From: Oscillospiraceae bacterium
GTDB taxonomy: Bacteria; Bacillota; Clostridia; Oscillospirales; Ruminococcaceae
Length of the DNA stretch: 30,621 bases
NCBI GenBank assembly: GCA_018380115.1
Contig: JAGZUF010000026.1
Location: 1-30,621, forward strand
Direction of reading: 5' to 3'
The translations under genes were made by a program, and so were the position numbers. The notes beneath the pieces were generated by a model. It was given only the letters and a program-made list of their open reading frames with translations. It was not told where the DNA came from and made no database searches. The first letter of the stretch is position 1, and each line of letters begins with the position of its first letter. Below, piece after piece: positions 24,032 through 30,621 of the stretch.

Positions 24032-25774
24032 TCAGGCCGGGGCGAACTGGCTTTCATACAGCCGGGCATAGGCCCCGCCCTTCGCCAGAAGCTGCTCGTG
24101 GGTGCCCTGCTCTACAATGCGCCCGGCCTCCATCACCAGAATGACGTCCGCCGTGCGCACTGTGGAAAGGCGGTGCGCCACCACAAAGCTGGTGTGCCCG
24201 GCCATCAGCGCTTCGAAGGCACGCTGCACCAGCATTTCGGTGCGCGTGTCGATGCTGCTGGTGGCCTCGTCCAAAATCAGCATGTCCGGGCGGCACAGCA
24301 TGATGCGCGCAATGCACAAAAGCTGCTTTTGCCCGGCTGAAAGGTTGCCCCCGCCCGGTGCAATGACGGTGTCGTACCCGTGCGGCAGGCGCTGGATAAA
24401 GCCGTGCGCCCACGCCGCCTTTGCCGCGGCCTGCACCTCCTCAAGGCTGGCGCCCGGCCTGCCGTAGGCGATGTTTTCGCGCACGGTGGCGTTTTTCAGC
24501 CATGTCTCCTGCAGCACCATGCCGTACAGGCCGCGCAGCGCGCTGCGCCGCATGCTGCGCACGGGCACGCCGTCCACGCAGATGCGGCCGGAATCCACAT
24601 CATAAAAGCGCATTAGCAGGTTGATCAGCGTAGTTTTGCCGCAGCCCGTGGGCCCCACAATGGCCACGCGCTGGCCGGGCTGCACATGCAGCGTGAAATT
24701 CCGGATAAGCGGCACAGCCTTCACATAAGAAAAGCTCACGTCCTCCACGTCCACCCGGCCCGCGCACGCGGCGGGCGCAAGGGCGCCGGGGGCGTCCGGC
24801 GTTTCAGGCGCCTGGTCTATCAGCTCCAGCAGGCGCGCGGCGCTGGCAAGGGCCGTCTGCATCTGGGTGAGCACGCCCGTCACCTCGTTGAAGGGCTTTG
24901 TGTACTGGTTGGCATAGGTGAGAAAGCTGGAAAGCTGGCCCACCGTAATGCCCCCGCCGATGGCGCTTACCGCGCCGAACACGCCCACCGCCGCGTACAC
25001 CACGGCGTTCACAAAGCGCGTGCCGGGGTTGGTAACCGAGGAATAGAACACGCTTTTCAGGCCCGTGGTGTAAAGCTCGTCTGTAATTTCGGCAAACCGC
25101 GCCTCGCACGCGGCCTCGCAGCCGAAGGCGCGCACCACCTCCTGCCCGGCCACCATCTCGTTCACAAAGCCGGAAAGGCGGCCCTGCGCCGCGCTGTTGG
25201 CGGCAAAAAAGCCCGCCGTGCGCTTTGCCACAAAGCCCGCAAACCAGATGGAAAGGGGCGTCACCGCCACCACCACGAAGGCGATGAAGGGGTTCAGCAC
25301 GGCCATGACGCACAGCGTGCCCAGAATGGTGGCCACACCCGGCAAAAGCTGGGTGAGGCCCTGCAAAAGCCCTTCGGCCACCAGCTCGGCGTCGTTCGTC
25401 ATGCGGCTGATGATGTCGCCGTGGGGGTGGCTGTCAATGTAGGAAAGCGGCAGCCTGCTGAGGTTGCGGAAGGCCGCAAGGCGCATTTCGTTGGCCGCCA
25501 GGGCCGACACCCTGCGCGTGCACACGCCCAGCGCCCACTGCGCCGCGCCCGCGGCCAGCGTGCTGGCCGCCAGCAGGGCCAGCCAGAAGGCCACGCCGGC
25601 GAAATTTACCCGTGCGGGGCCCAGCACGCAGTCTACCGCGCGGCCGATAAACACCGGCCCCAGCAGGGTGAACAGCACGCTGAGCAGCGCCGCCGCGCAC
25701 CCCAGCGCAAGCTGGCCGCGGCAGGGCCGCGTGTAGGCCAGCGTGCGGCGAAGCGTCTGCGTCTGCTTTTTCAT
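24032..25774 (-). CDS. ABC exporter half-transporter with catalytic Walker B (subunit 2)
   Basis: The 580-aa protein has an N-terminal six-helix exporter domain and a C-terminal ATPase. Walker A GPTGCGKTT lies near residue 373, Walker B LILDEATSSID near 498 with an intact catalytic Glu, and the H-loop VAHRLST near 531. The signature is the deviant LSAGQKQ near 475. This combination is that of the consensus-Walker subunit of heterodimeric multidrug exporters such as BmrCD/LmrCD, in which the deviant signature completes the degenerate site of the partner. Its ATG overlaps the stop of the partner gene as ATGA, so the two are made together. The exported substrate is unknown. Confidence 0.92.
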   Translation of the reverse strand: MKKQTQTLRRTLAYTRPCRGQLALGCAAALLSVLFTLLGPVFIGRAVDCVLGPARVNFAGVAFWLALLAASTLAAGAAQWALGVCTRRVSALAANEMRLAAFRNLSRLPLSYIDSHPHGDIISRMTNDAELVAEGLLQGLTQLLPGVATILGTLCVMAVLNPFIAFVVVAVTPLSIWFAGFVAKRTAGFFAANSAAQGRLSGFVNEMVAGQEVVRAFGCEAACEARFAEITDELYTTGLKSVFYSSVTNPGTRFVNAVVYAAVGVFGAVSAIGGGITVGQLSSFLTYANQYTKPFNEVTGVLTQMQTALASAARLLELIDQAPETPDAPGALAPAACAGRVDVEDVSFSYVKAVPLIRNFTLHVQPGQRVAIVGPTGCGKTTLINLLMRFYDVDSGRICVDGVPVRSMRRSALRGLYGMVLQETWLKNATVRENIAYGRPGASLEEVQAAAKAAWAHGFIQRLPHGYDTVIAPGGGNLSAGQKQLLCIARIMLCRPDMLILDEATSSIDTRTEMLVQRAFEALMAGHTSFVVAHRLSTVRTADVILVMEAGRIVEQGTHEQLLAKGGAYARLYESQFAPA

Positions 25775-27717
25775 TGCCCTGCCCCCCTCTCTGCGCGGCG
25801 CGCGGACGCGCCCTGCGCACTTTCGCCCCAGCCCGGCGCTCCGGCGCCTGCGGCGGCCCCGGCGCGCGGGCGCCCGCCGCCCTGCTGCGCGGGGCTTTGG
25901 CCCGCGGCAGGGCGCGGCTTTTCATCTGCGGCGGGCGCATGCGCCGCGCCCTGCCCGGCCTGCGCGGGCAGGCCCGCTTCATGGGCGCCGCCCTCCGTCA
26001 GCTTCTGCGAACGGCAGATCTCCCGGTATACCTCACAGGTGCGCAGCAGCTCTTCATGCGTGCCAAGGCCCGCGGGGCGGCCGTCGTCCAGCACCAGTAT
26101 CTCGTCCGCGTCCTTCACGGCAAAAGCCCGCTGGCTGATAAGCACCACCGTCATGCCCTGCGCGGCTGTTTTCAGCGCGCGGCGCAAGGCGGCGTCGGTG
26201 GCGTAATCCAGCGCGCTGGCCGAATCGTCCAGCACCAGCACGGCGGGCTTTGCGGCCAGCGCGCGCGCAATGGTGAGGCGCTGGCGCTGCCCGCCGGAAA
26301 AGTTTTTGCCGCCCTCCTCCACAGGCGTGTCCAGCCCCTGCTTTTCGCGCACAAAGGCCGCGGCCTGCGCCGTCTCCAGCGCGCGCCACAGCTCATCGTC
26401 CGCGGCGTCCGGGCAGCCCATCTGCAAATTGGTGCGCACCGTGCCGCTGAACAGGCGCGCCGTCTGCGGCACCATGCCCACCATCCGGTGCACCTGGGCC
26501 AGAGGCATGCTGCGCACATCGCGCCCCGCAAGGCGTACGGCCCCGGCCGAAACGTCGTATTCCCGCCCCACAAGGCGCGCCAGCGTGGTTTTGCCGCACC
26601 CTGTGCCGCCAATGACGCCCAGCGTGCGCCCCGCGCCCACGCGCAGGCACACGTTTTCCAGCGCCGGGCTGCCGCCGCCGGGGTAGGTGAAGGCCACGCT
26701 GTCAAATTCCAGCGCGGGGGCGCCCTCCCTTCCGGCCTGCGCCGGGGCTGCGGCCTGCGGCGCGGCGTCCATTTCCGGCGTCAGCGCCAGCACCTCGCCT
26801 ACGCGCTTTGCGCTGGCCACGGCCTTTGTGAAAATGACGATGATATTCGCCAGCACAATCAGCGCCAGCAGCGTCTGCGTCATATAGTTCACCAGCGCAA
26901 TAATCTGCCCCTGCTCCAGCCCGCCGGTGTTCGCAAGGCCCGCGCCCATCCACACGATGGCCACAATAGCAAGGTTCACAATGACGCTGGTGACGGGGTT
27001 CAGCGCGGCGCTGATGACGCCCACGCGCACGGTGGCGGCGGCAAGCGAAGCGCCCGCTTTATCAAAGGCCTGCACCTCCGCCTGCTGGCGGCCGAACGCA
27101 CGGATAACGCGCACGCCCTCCAGGTGCTCGCCCGCAAGGCGTGCAATGCCGTCCTGCCCGGCCTGTATGCCGCCGTACATGGGCACCGTTTTGCGCATCA
27201 CGGCATACAGCACCAGCACGATAAGCGGGGTGGACACAAGGAACACAAGGCCTATCTGCGCGCTGATGGTGAAGGCCATGACGATGGAGCCAATGGCCAG
27301 AAACGGCGCGCGCACGGCAAGGCGGATGAACATGTTCACGCCCGTCTGCACCTGGTTGGCATCGCTTGTAAGGCGCGTGATGAGAGAATCGGTGCCCACG
27401 GCGCCGTACTGGCTGCGGCTGAGGGCCATCACGCGCGAAAACAGCCTGCGGCGCAGGCTTCTTCCAAAGCCCTGCGCGCACACGGCGGCGAAATACTGGC
27501 AGGTAAGCGCGCAGCCAAGGCCCACCGCGCCAAGCCCCAGCATGGCAAGGCCGTGGGTGACGATATAGCGCACGTCGCCCGTTTTCACGCCCACGTCGAT
27601 GATATCCGCCATCAAAAGCGGCACCAGCAGCTCCAGAATGGCCTCTGCCAGCTTGAACAGCGGCCCCAGCACAAGCTGTGCGCGGTAGCCTTTCAGATCC
27701 GGCCAAAGGGCCTTCAT
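25771..27717 (-). CDS. ABC exporter half-transporter with degenerate ATPase site (subunit 1)
   Basis: The 648-aa protein has an exporter membrane domain and an ATPase domain. Walker A GGTGCGKTT (about 370), signature FSGGQRQR (about 472) and Walker B VLVLDDSAS (about 495) are visible. The catalytic Glu is replaced by Asp and the H-loop His by Gln (ISQR, about 525), as in the non-catalytic subunit of heterodimeric exporters. About 80 residues rich in Ala, Gly, Pro and Gln follow the normal domain end, which is unusual and looks disordered. I chose the ATG at 27717, six bases after AAGGGGGAG; the open frame extends far upstream but that part is low-complexity and has no start site. A promoter lies at 27833-27861. 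Confidence 0.9.
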   Translation of the reverse strand: MKALWPDLKGYRAQLVLGPLFKLAEAILELLVPLLMADIIDVGVKTGDVRYIVTHGLAMLGLGAVGLGCALTCQYFAAVCAQGFGRSLRRRLFSRVMALSRSQYGAVGTDSLITRLTSDANQVQTGVNMFIRLAVRAPFLAIGSIVMAFTISAQIGLVFLVSTPLIVLVLYAVMRKTVPMYGGIQAGQDGIARLAGEHLEGVRVIRAFGRQQAEVQAFDKAGASLAAATVRVGVISAALNPVTSVIVNLAIVAIVWMGAGLANTGGLEQGQIIALVNYMTQTLLALIVLANIIVIFTKAVASAKRVGEVLALTPEMDAAPQAAAPAQAGREGAPALEFDSVAFTYPGGGSPALENVCLRVGAGRTLGVIGGTGCGKTTLARLVGREYDVSAGAVRLAGRDVRSMPLAQVHRMVGMVPQTARLFSGTVRTNLQMGCPDAADDELWRALETAQAAAFVREKQGLDTPVEEGGKNFSGGQRQRLTIARALAAKPAVLVLDDSASALDYATDAALRRALKTAAQGMTVVLISQRAFAVKDADEILVLDDGRPAGLGTHEELLRTCEVYREICRSQKLTEGGAHEAGLPAQAGQGAAHAPAADEKPRPAAGQSPAQQGGGRPRAGAAAGAGAPGWGESAQGASARRAERGAGQ

Positions 27718-27832
27718 AGCGTCTCCCCCTTTTTGCGCGCGGCAGGAACTTCGCCCCAGCCGCCGCGGTGCGCGGGCACATAGCCCGGCGCGCTCTGCGG
27801 CCCGCTTTGTGCCGCGCGCATGCAACGTGTTC

Positions 27833-27861
27833 AGTATAACAAAAACAGCCCCTTGCCGCAA
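27833..27861 (-). promoter_or_regulatory. promoter of the ABC exporter operon
   Basis: On the minus strand TTGCGG and TATACT are 17 bp apart, with a leader of about 110 nt to the ATG at 27717. Confidence 0.6.
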
Positions 27862-28350
27862 GGCGCGCCGTGCGCGGCAAAGCATGTGCGCGGCCACCGG
27901 GGCGCAGGGCATATGCGGGCGGTCAGGCCCGCATATGCACAGGACTGCAAAGGGGTACACCCATGCAAGACAGGCGGCACAGGTGCACAGAGGGCATCCA
28001 CACACGGGGCAGCCGTCGGGTAAGAAGCACAGACAAAGGCGCATGGGATAGGCCAGGCGCAACAGCACAGGCGCGCAAAGAGCATGCCCATGCGGGGCAG
28101 GCGGCGGCAAAGGTGCATACCACGCGGCGGGAAGAGCGGCCGGCTGCCGGGCAAAAGGCCTTCCCCCCTGCCGCCCGCGCCTCTCTTTCAGGCCGTTGTT
28201 TCGTCCGGCGGCAAAACGCGCCGCCCCCCGGCCCCTCTTTCCCGGCGATGCGCTGCAAAGCCGTACCGCATGCGCCGGGCAGGCGGGGCGCATGCTGCCG
28301 GGCCGCCCGCGCTCGGTTTTGCCCGATTTTTACCATTTTTACCCCATTTT
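27862..28350. other. gene-free region with a long inverted repeat
   Basis: No credible gene is seen. A perfect 12-bp inverted repeat, GCATATGCGGGC with GCCCGCATATGC (27909-27920 and 27927-27938, six-base loop), has no T-run and is not a terminator. A weak repeat of the type CCATGC-GGCAGGCGGC-AAGGTGCA occurs near 27960 and 28086. The region separates the divergent ABC and XRE genes. Confidence 0.45.
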
Positions 28351-28356
28351 AGAATA

Positions 28357-28394
28357 TTGTCTTTTCTGAACCGGCATGTTATACTTTTCATAAC
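28357..28394 (+). promoter_or_regulatory. promoter of the XRE regulator gene
   Basis: TTGTCT (28357-28362) and TATACT (28380-28385) are 17 bp apart. A short inverted repeat GTTAT-N7-ATAAC (28378-28394) overlaps the -10 and could be an autoregulatory site. Confidence 0.65.
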
Positions 28395-28464
28395 AAATGC
28401 ACCGCCGCCGGGGCAGCATGCCCGCGGGCGCGGTGCACACTTTTGTCGGAAAGGGGGGCGCAGC

Positions 28465-28866
28465 ATGGCGGGCCGGGAAGGGCTTATCACCGCGAAGCGT
28501 CTGCGCGAGGCTATGGAAGTGCGCCATCTGCGCCAGACAGACCTGTGCCGCGCCACCGGCATCCCCAAAAGCGCCATGTGCCAGTACCTCAAGGGCGATT
28601 TCAGCCCCAAGGCGGGCCGCCTGCGCCTTTTGGCAAAGGCTCTGTGCGTGAACGAAGCATGGCTTTCCGGCTGCGAGGGCGCGCCCATGTATGCACCCGC
28701 CCCCTCCGCCGAACAGATGGACCCTCTGGCCGCCGAGCTGTTCAGCGCCTATGCCGAGGCCAAAGACGCCCTTTCGGCGGATGACATCGAGGACGTAAAG
28801 CTGTTCATGCGCATGCTGGCCCGCCGCCGCAGGCGGCAGAAAGGCAGCCAGAGCACAGCGGAATAA
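28465..28866 (+). CDS. XRE family transcriptional regulator
   Basis: The 133-aa protein has an N-terminal Cro/C1-type helix-turn-helix at about residues 7-62, with LRQTDLCRATGIPKSAMCQYL as the DNA-binding core (key part GIPKSAMCQY) and ALCVNEAWLSG closing the domain. The remainder is a short acidic/helical region ending in a very basic patch (ARRRRRQ). The ATG at 28465 follows AAAGGGGGG. It is a single-gene unit with its own promoter and terminator. Its target genes are not identifiable; the adjacent toxin-like cassettes point the other way and have their own promoters. Confidence 0.85.
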   Translation: MAGREGLITAKRLREAMEVRHLRQTDLCRATGIPKSAMCQYLKGDFSPKAGRLRLLAKALCVNEAWLSGCEGAPMYAPAPSAEQMDPLAAELFSAYAEAKDALSADDIEDVKLFMRMLARRRRRQKGSQSTAE

Positions 28867-28875
28867 AGCGAGCCG

Positions 28876-28903
28876 TGCGGCGCTTTCTAGGCGCCGCATT
28901 TTT
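28876..28903 (+). terminator. terminator of the XRE gene
   Basis: An 8-bp stem TGCGGCGC/GCGCCGCA (28876-28883 with 28891-28898) is followed by TTTTTATAT. Confidence 0.8.
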
Positions 28904-28980
28904 ATATCCTTTTGCCAAAAAAGCACGCAAGACGCACAGCCCCCCGCCCGGCACCACCCGCCATTTCGGAGGGGGAAGGA

Positions 28981-29013
28981 AAGGCAGGCAGCGCCATAGG
29001 CGCTGCCCGCCTT
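28981..29013 (-). terminator. terminator after immunity-like copy 1
   Basis: A 15-bp stem with one mismatch and an ATA loop, followed on the minus strand by TTTCCTT. It is the homologue of the hairpin at 29720-29756; the A-C mismatch shows it is decaying. Confidence 0.7.
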
Positions 29014-29074
29014 TTGATATCCTCTGTTATTTACTGCTTTTCACTTTATCGCCACTCTGGAAAGCGCGGCCGTG

Positions 29075-29477
29075 TCAATCGGCGAAAAAGGGGTCAAAAC
29101 AATCGGCGTGAAGCACATTGTCCACCTGAATCAGGTCTCTGCGTGAGGAGCTGTAGTAAATCACGCCCACATCCCCAACATCTTTCAATTCCCTTTCCGG
29201 GATATAGTAAATATCCTGCCCCACCTGCACCTTTGCCAACCGGCACGCGGCGCTCTAAAACCGTGCAGGCCAGCAGGTCGCTGTCTTCCGGGAGGCCAAG
29301 CCTGCCAAACAGCTTAATTTTACATTCATAGTGTTCGCCCTGTTTCATGAATAAAAAATTTTCTTCACCAGCCAGTCCCGAATCATCAAAGCAGGTCTCT
29401 TGCGTACCCGTCTCTTCGTTCAAAAGAAACACCTTACGTGTGGCCACAGCTTCTTTAAAACCCATTACTTTATACAT
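29075..29477 (-). pseudogene. immunity-like protein gene, copy 1, frameshifted by a 14-nt deletion
   Basis: The ATG at 29477 (GAGGTG upstream) starts MYKVMGFKEAVATRKVFLL and stays in frame through FMKQGEHYECKIKLFGRLG and LACTVLERRVPVG. There, near 29237, 14 nt present in copy 2 are missing and the frame is lost. The correct C-terminal frame resumes after the gap and ends at the TGA at 29075-29077 (LHADCFDPFFAD). With the 14 nt restored the gene is 417 nt, 138 aa. The deletion is bounded by a CCA microhomology. I do not recognise a named family; small acidic proteins like this commonly follow polymorphic-toxin domains as immunity proteins, which is an inference from context. Confidence 0.72.
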
Positions 29478-29553
29478 ATTTTTCACCTCAATGTTCTGCC
29501 TGCCATGATGAATGGTTGTATTATACCCATACATATTTAAGGGAGTATTATTC

Positions 29554-29581
29554 ATTGTACCATCTAACCCGCCGCCGTCAA
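29554..29581 (-). promoter_or_regulatory. promoter of cassette 1
   Basis: On the minus strand TTGACG and TACAAT are 16 bp apart. The same hexamers, spacing and flanking CCCTTGACGGC occur at 30588-30615, so the promoter belongs to the duplicated unit. Between this promoter and the copy 1 ATG there are only about 75 bp, where cassette 2 has a 107-codon gene. Confidence 0.7.
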
Positions 29582-29650
29582 GGGCAGAGGATGTTGGCGC
29601 TTCCGTGCTCAGAAACGCCCCGGCGGCCCCGGTATGCAGACGGAATAACA

Positions 29651-29687
29651 GCCCAAAGGGCAGCGGCCCTGCCGCTGCCCTTTGGGC
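29651..29687. other. long perfect hairpin between the two cassettes
   Basis: A perfect 17-bp stem (29651-29667 with 29671-29687) with a CCT loop lies between the terminator of cassette 2 and the promoter of cassette 1. It lacks a good T-run in either direction; it may be a second, weaker terminator. Confidence 0.5.
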
Positions 29688-29719
29688 CTTACTTTGCTTG
29701 CCATTCCGAAAAAGAAAAG

Positions 29720-29756
29720 AAAAGGCGGGCAGCGCCATTGGCGCTGCCCGCCTTTT
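29720..29756 (-). terminator. terminator of cassette 2
   Basis: A perfect 17-bp stem with an ATT loop is followed on the minus strand by CTTTTCTTTTT, and it also has TTTT on the plus side. Confidence 0.85.
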
Positions 29757-29815
29757 GATATCCTCTGTTATTTACTGCTTTTCACTTTATCGCCACTCTG
29801 GAAAGCGCGGCCGTG

Positions 29816-30207
29816 TCAATCGGCATAGAAGGGATCAAGGTAATCGGCGTGAAGCACGTTGTCCACCTGAATCAGATCCCTGCGTGAGGAACTGTAGTAA
29901 ATAACGTCGACATCGCCCACATCTTTCAATTCCTTTTCCAGAATATAATAAATATCCTGCCCCACCTGCACCTTTGCCAGTTTGCGCACCCCAACCGGCA
30001 CGCGGCGCTCTAAAACCGTGCAGGCCAGCAGGTCGCTGTCTTCCGGGAGGCCAAGCCTGCCAAACAGCCCTGCTTCATGAACGAAAAGTTTTCATAACCT
30101 TTCAGCGCCGAATCATCAAAGCAAGTCTCCCGCGTACCCGTCTCTTCGTTCAAAAGAAACACCTTACGCGTGGCCACAGCTTCTTTAAAACCCATTGCTT
30201 TATACAT
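29816..30207 (-). pseudogene. immunity-like protein gene, copy 2, frameshifted by a 25-nt deletion
   Basis: The ATG at 30207 (GAGGTG upstream) starts MYKAMGFKEAVATRKVFLL and reads in frame to FMKQG near 30073, where 25 nt present in copy 1 are missing at a GC microhomology, and the frame shifts to a premature stop near 30010. The true C-terminal frame continues beyond the gap (VPVGVRKLAKVQVGQDIYY, then LIQVDNVLHADYLDPFYAD) to the TGA at 29816-29818. Restoring 25 nt gives 417 nt, the same as copy 1 restored. Its 5' end lies 19 bp after the toxin-like gene, as expected for an immunity gene. The family is not recognised. Confidence 0.72.
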
Positions 30208-30226
30208 ATTTTTCACCTCAATAAAT

Positions 30227-30550
30227 TCAGTTGCTGGGATAAAATGAAACGATATACCCGTTTTTGCCGTACGCCAATGTGTACTCTTTGCCATCAATCT
30301 CGTATACGGCATAGGGTCCTGTCGGCCTGATGCCACGCCTTACCGGCTGGGTTTGCAGCACTTCGTTTAAAAAGGAATAAAGGTCGCCAACCCCTCTTCT
30401 CTGGAAGTCTGTTGCATGCTCTTCTATATGCATCCACCCGGAACTCTCTTTTCCGGTTTCCAGCCATTGCAGCAGTCCATCCGGGGTTTTTACAATGCAC
30501 ATCACATTCTCCGGCGTGTATTTGGCCCCGCTGTTCTCCAATTCCTCCAT
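30227..30550 (-). CDS. putative stand-alone polymorphic-toxin C-terminal domain
   Basis: The 107-aa protein resembles the C-terminal toxin modules of polymorphic toxins of the kind with a TPENVMCIVKTPDGLLQWLE strand region, a central SGWMHIEEHATDFQRRG segment holding conserved-looking His residues, and a final GKEYTLAYGKNGYIVSFYP. The BECR ribonuclease fold is a plausible home, but I cannot confirm it by reading. The frame is open to the window edge, yet a promoter (TTGACG-N16-TACAAT) lies only about 40 bp upstream of the ATG at 30550, so I call a short gene; an AGGGG lies close to the ATG. The alternative is the tail of a longer toxin. A (broken) immunity-like gene follows directly. Confidence 0.55.
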   Translation of the reverse strand: MEELENSGAKYTPENVMCIVKTPDGLLQWLETGKESSGWMHIEEHATDFQRRGVGDLYSFLNEVLQTQPVRRGIRPTGPYAVYEIDGKEYTLAYGKNGYIVSFYPSN

Positions 30551-30587
30551 CAGGCCCCTATCCAGAAAATAGCCGTCCGCCCCTTCT

Positions 30588-30615
30588 ATTGTATCATGCA
30601 GGCGCGGGCCGTCAA
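30588..30615 (-). promoter_or_regulatory. promoter of cassette 2
   Basis: On the minus strand TTGACG (30615-30610) and TACAAT (30593-30588) are 16 bp apart, identical in hexamers and spacing to the promoter at 29554-29581. Confidence 0.65.
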
Positions 30616-30621
30616 GGGAAG

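Larger units (their letters stand above)
28978..29491 (-). repeat. duplicated cassette segment, left copy
   Basis: This segment (terminator, immunity-like gene, its ribosome binding site) is highly similar to 29719-30221. The two differ by substitutions and by one deletion each (14 nt here, 25 nt in the other). From the terminator stem to the gene stop both are exactly 94 bp. Confidence 0.9.
29719..30221 (-). repeat. duplicated cassette segment, right copy
   Basis: This is the partner of 28978-29491, with the same order of terminator, immunity-like gene and ribosome binding site. The terminator is perfect here and the gene carries a different deletion. Confidence 0.9.

Noticed and set aside
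25774..27783. 669-codon plus-strand frame opposite the ABC exporter gene
   Set aside because: Antisense of a gene with all ABC motifs; no independent evidence of coding.
27955..28120. Degenerate repeat of about 127 bp in the gene-free region
   Set aside because: Only one pair of weakly similar segments; could arise by chance in GC-rich sequence.
27718..28293. N-terminal extension of the ABC exporter by 192 codons
   Set aside because: The extension is Cys/Ala/Arg-rich with no domain, runs through the promoter, and the internal ATG has a strong ribosome binding site.

Overview
The window looks like a chromosomal segment of a GC-rich anaerobic Firmicute, most likely a gut clostridium of the Oscillospiraceae/Ruminococcaceae type. 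The grounds are a class III fructose-1,6-bisphosphatase (a Firmicutes enzyme), a PflX-type radical SAM protein, a KtrAB potassium system, a PotABCD operon, strong AGGAGG-type ribosome binding sites and sigma-A promoters with 16-18 bp spacers. The genus is not readable from the sequence. There are no rRNA or tRNA genes, no CRISPR array and no transposase.

Layout. 1-480: end of an unseen neighbour, the first copy (A) of a dispersed structured element, and a bidirectional terminator. 480-6734 (minus strand): central metabolism and nucleoside salvage, namely a BMP-type nucleoside-binding lipoprotein, cytidine deaminase, purine nucleoside phosphorylase, a tyrosine phosphatase, a DUF2569-like membrane protein split by an in-frame amber codon, and class III FBPase. 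6914-7816 (plus): PflX. 7894-11833 (minus): potA-potB-potC-potD polyamine uptake operon with a clear promoter near 12090. 12.1-12.5 kb: T-rich tract and a 75-bp tandem repeat. 12504-14020 (minus): DNA-3-methyladenine glycosylase and a GNAT acetyltransferase. 14355-16476 (plus): ktrB-ktrA, followed by element copy B. 16813-19405 (minus): a compositionally different cassette (MarR, two nitroreductases, SPL-like radical SAM) with its own palindromic operator. 19895-21889 (plus): MarR regulator and MATE efflux pump with two operators on a near-perfect promoter, followed by element copy C. 22217-27717 (minus): a secreted GLUG-repeat protein and a heterodimeric ABC exporter. 28465-28866 (plus): XRE regulator. 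28978-30621 (minus): two tandem promoter/toxin/immunity/terminator-like cassettes.

The most noteworthy signals are as follows. (1) An undescribed-looking structured element of about 170-250 bp occurs three times, each time between convergent genes beside a terminator hairpin. (2) A toxin-immunity-like cassette is duplicated at the right end, and the two immunity-like genes carry different frameshifting deletions (14 nt and 25 nt); each copy retains what the other has lost, so both derive from one 417-nt gene. (3) A single TAG separates the membrane and zinc-ribbon halves of one gene. (4) PotD carries an extra C-terminal membrane anchor. (5) A secreted protein stops right at a sortase-like NPKTG motif.
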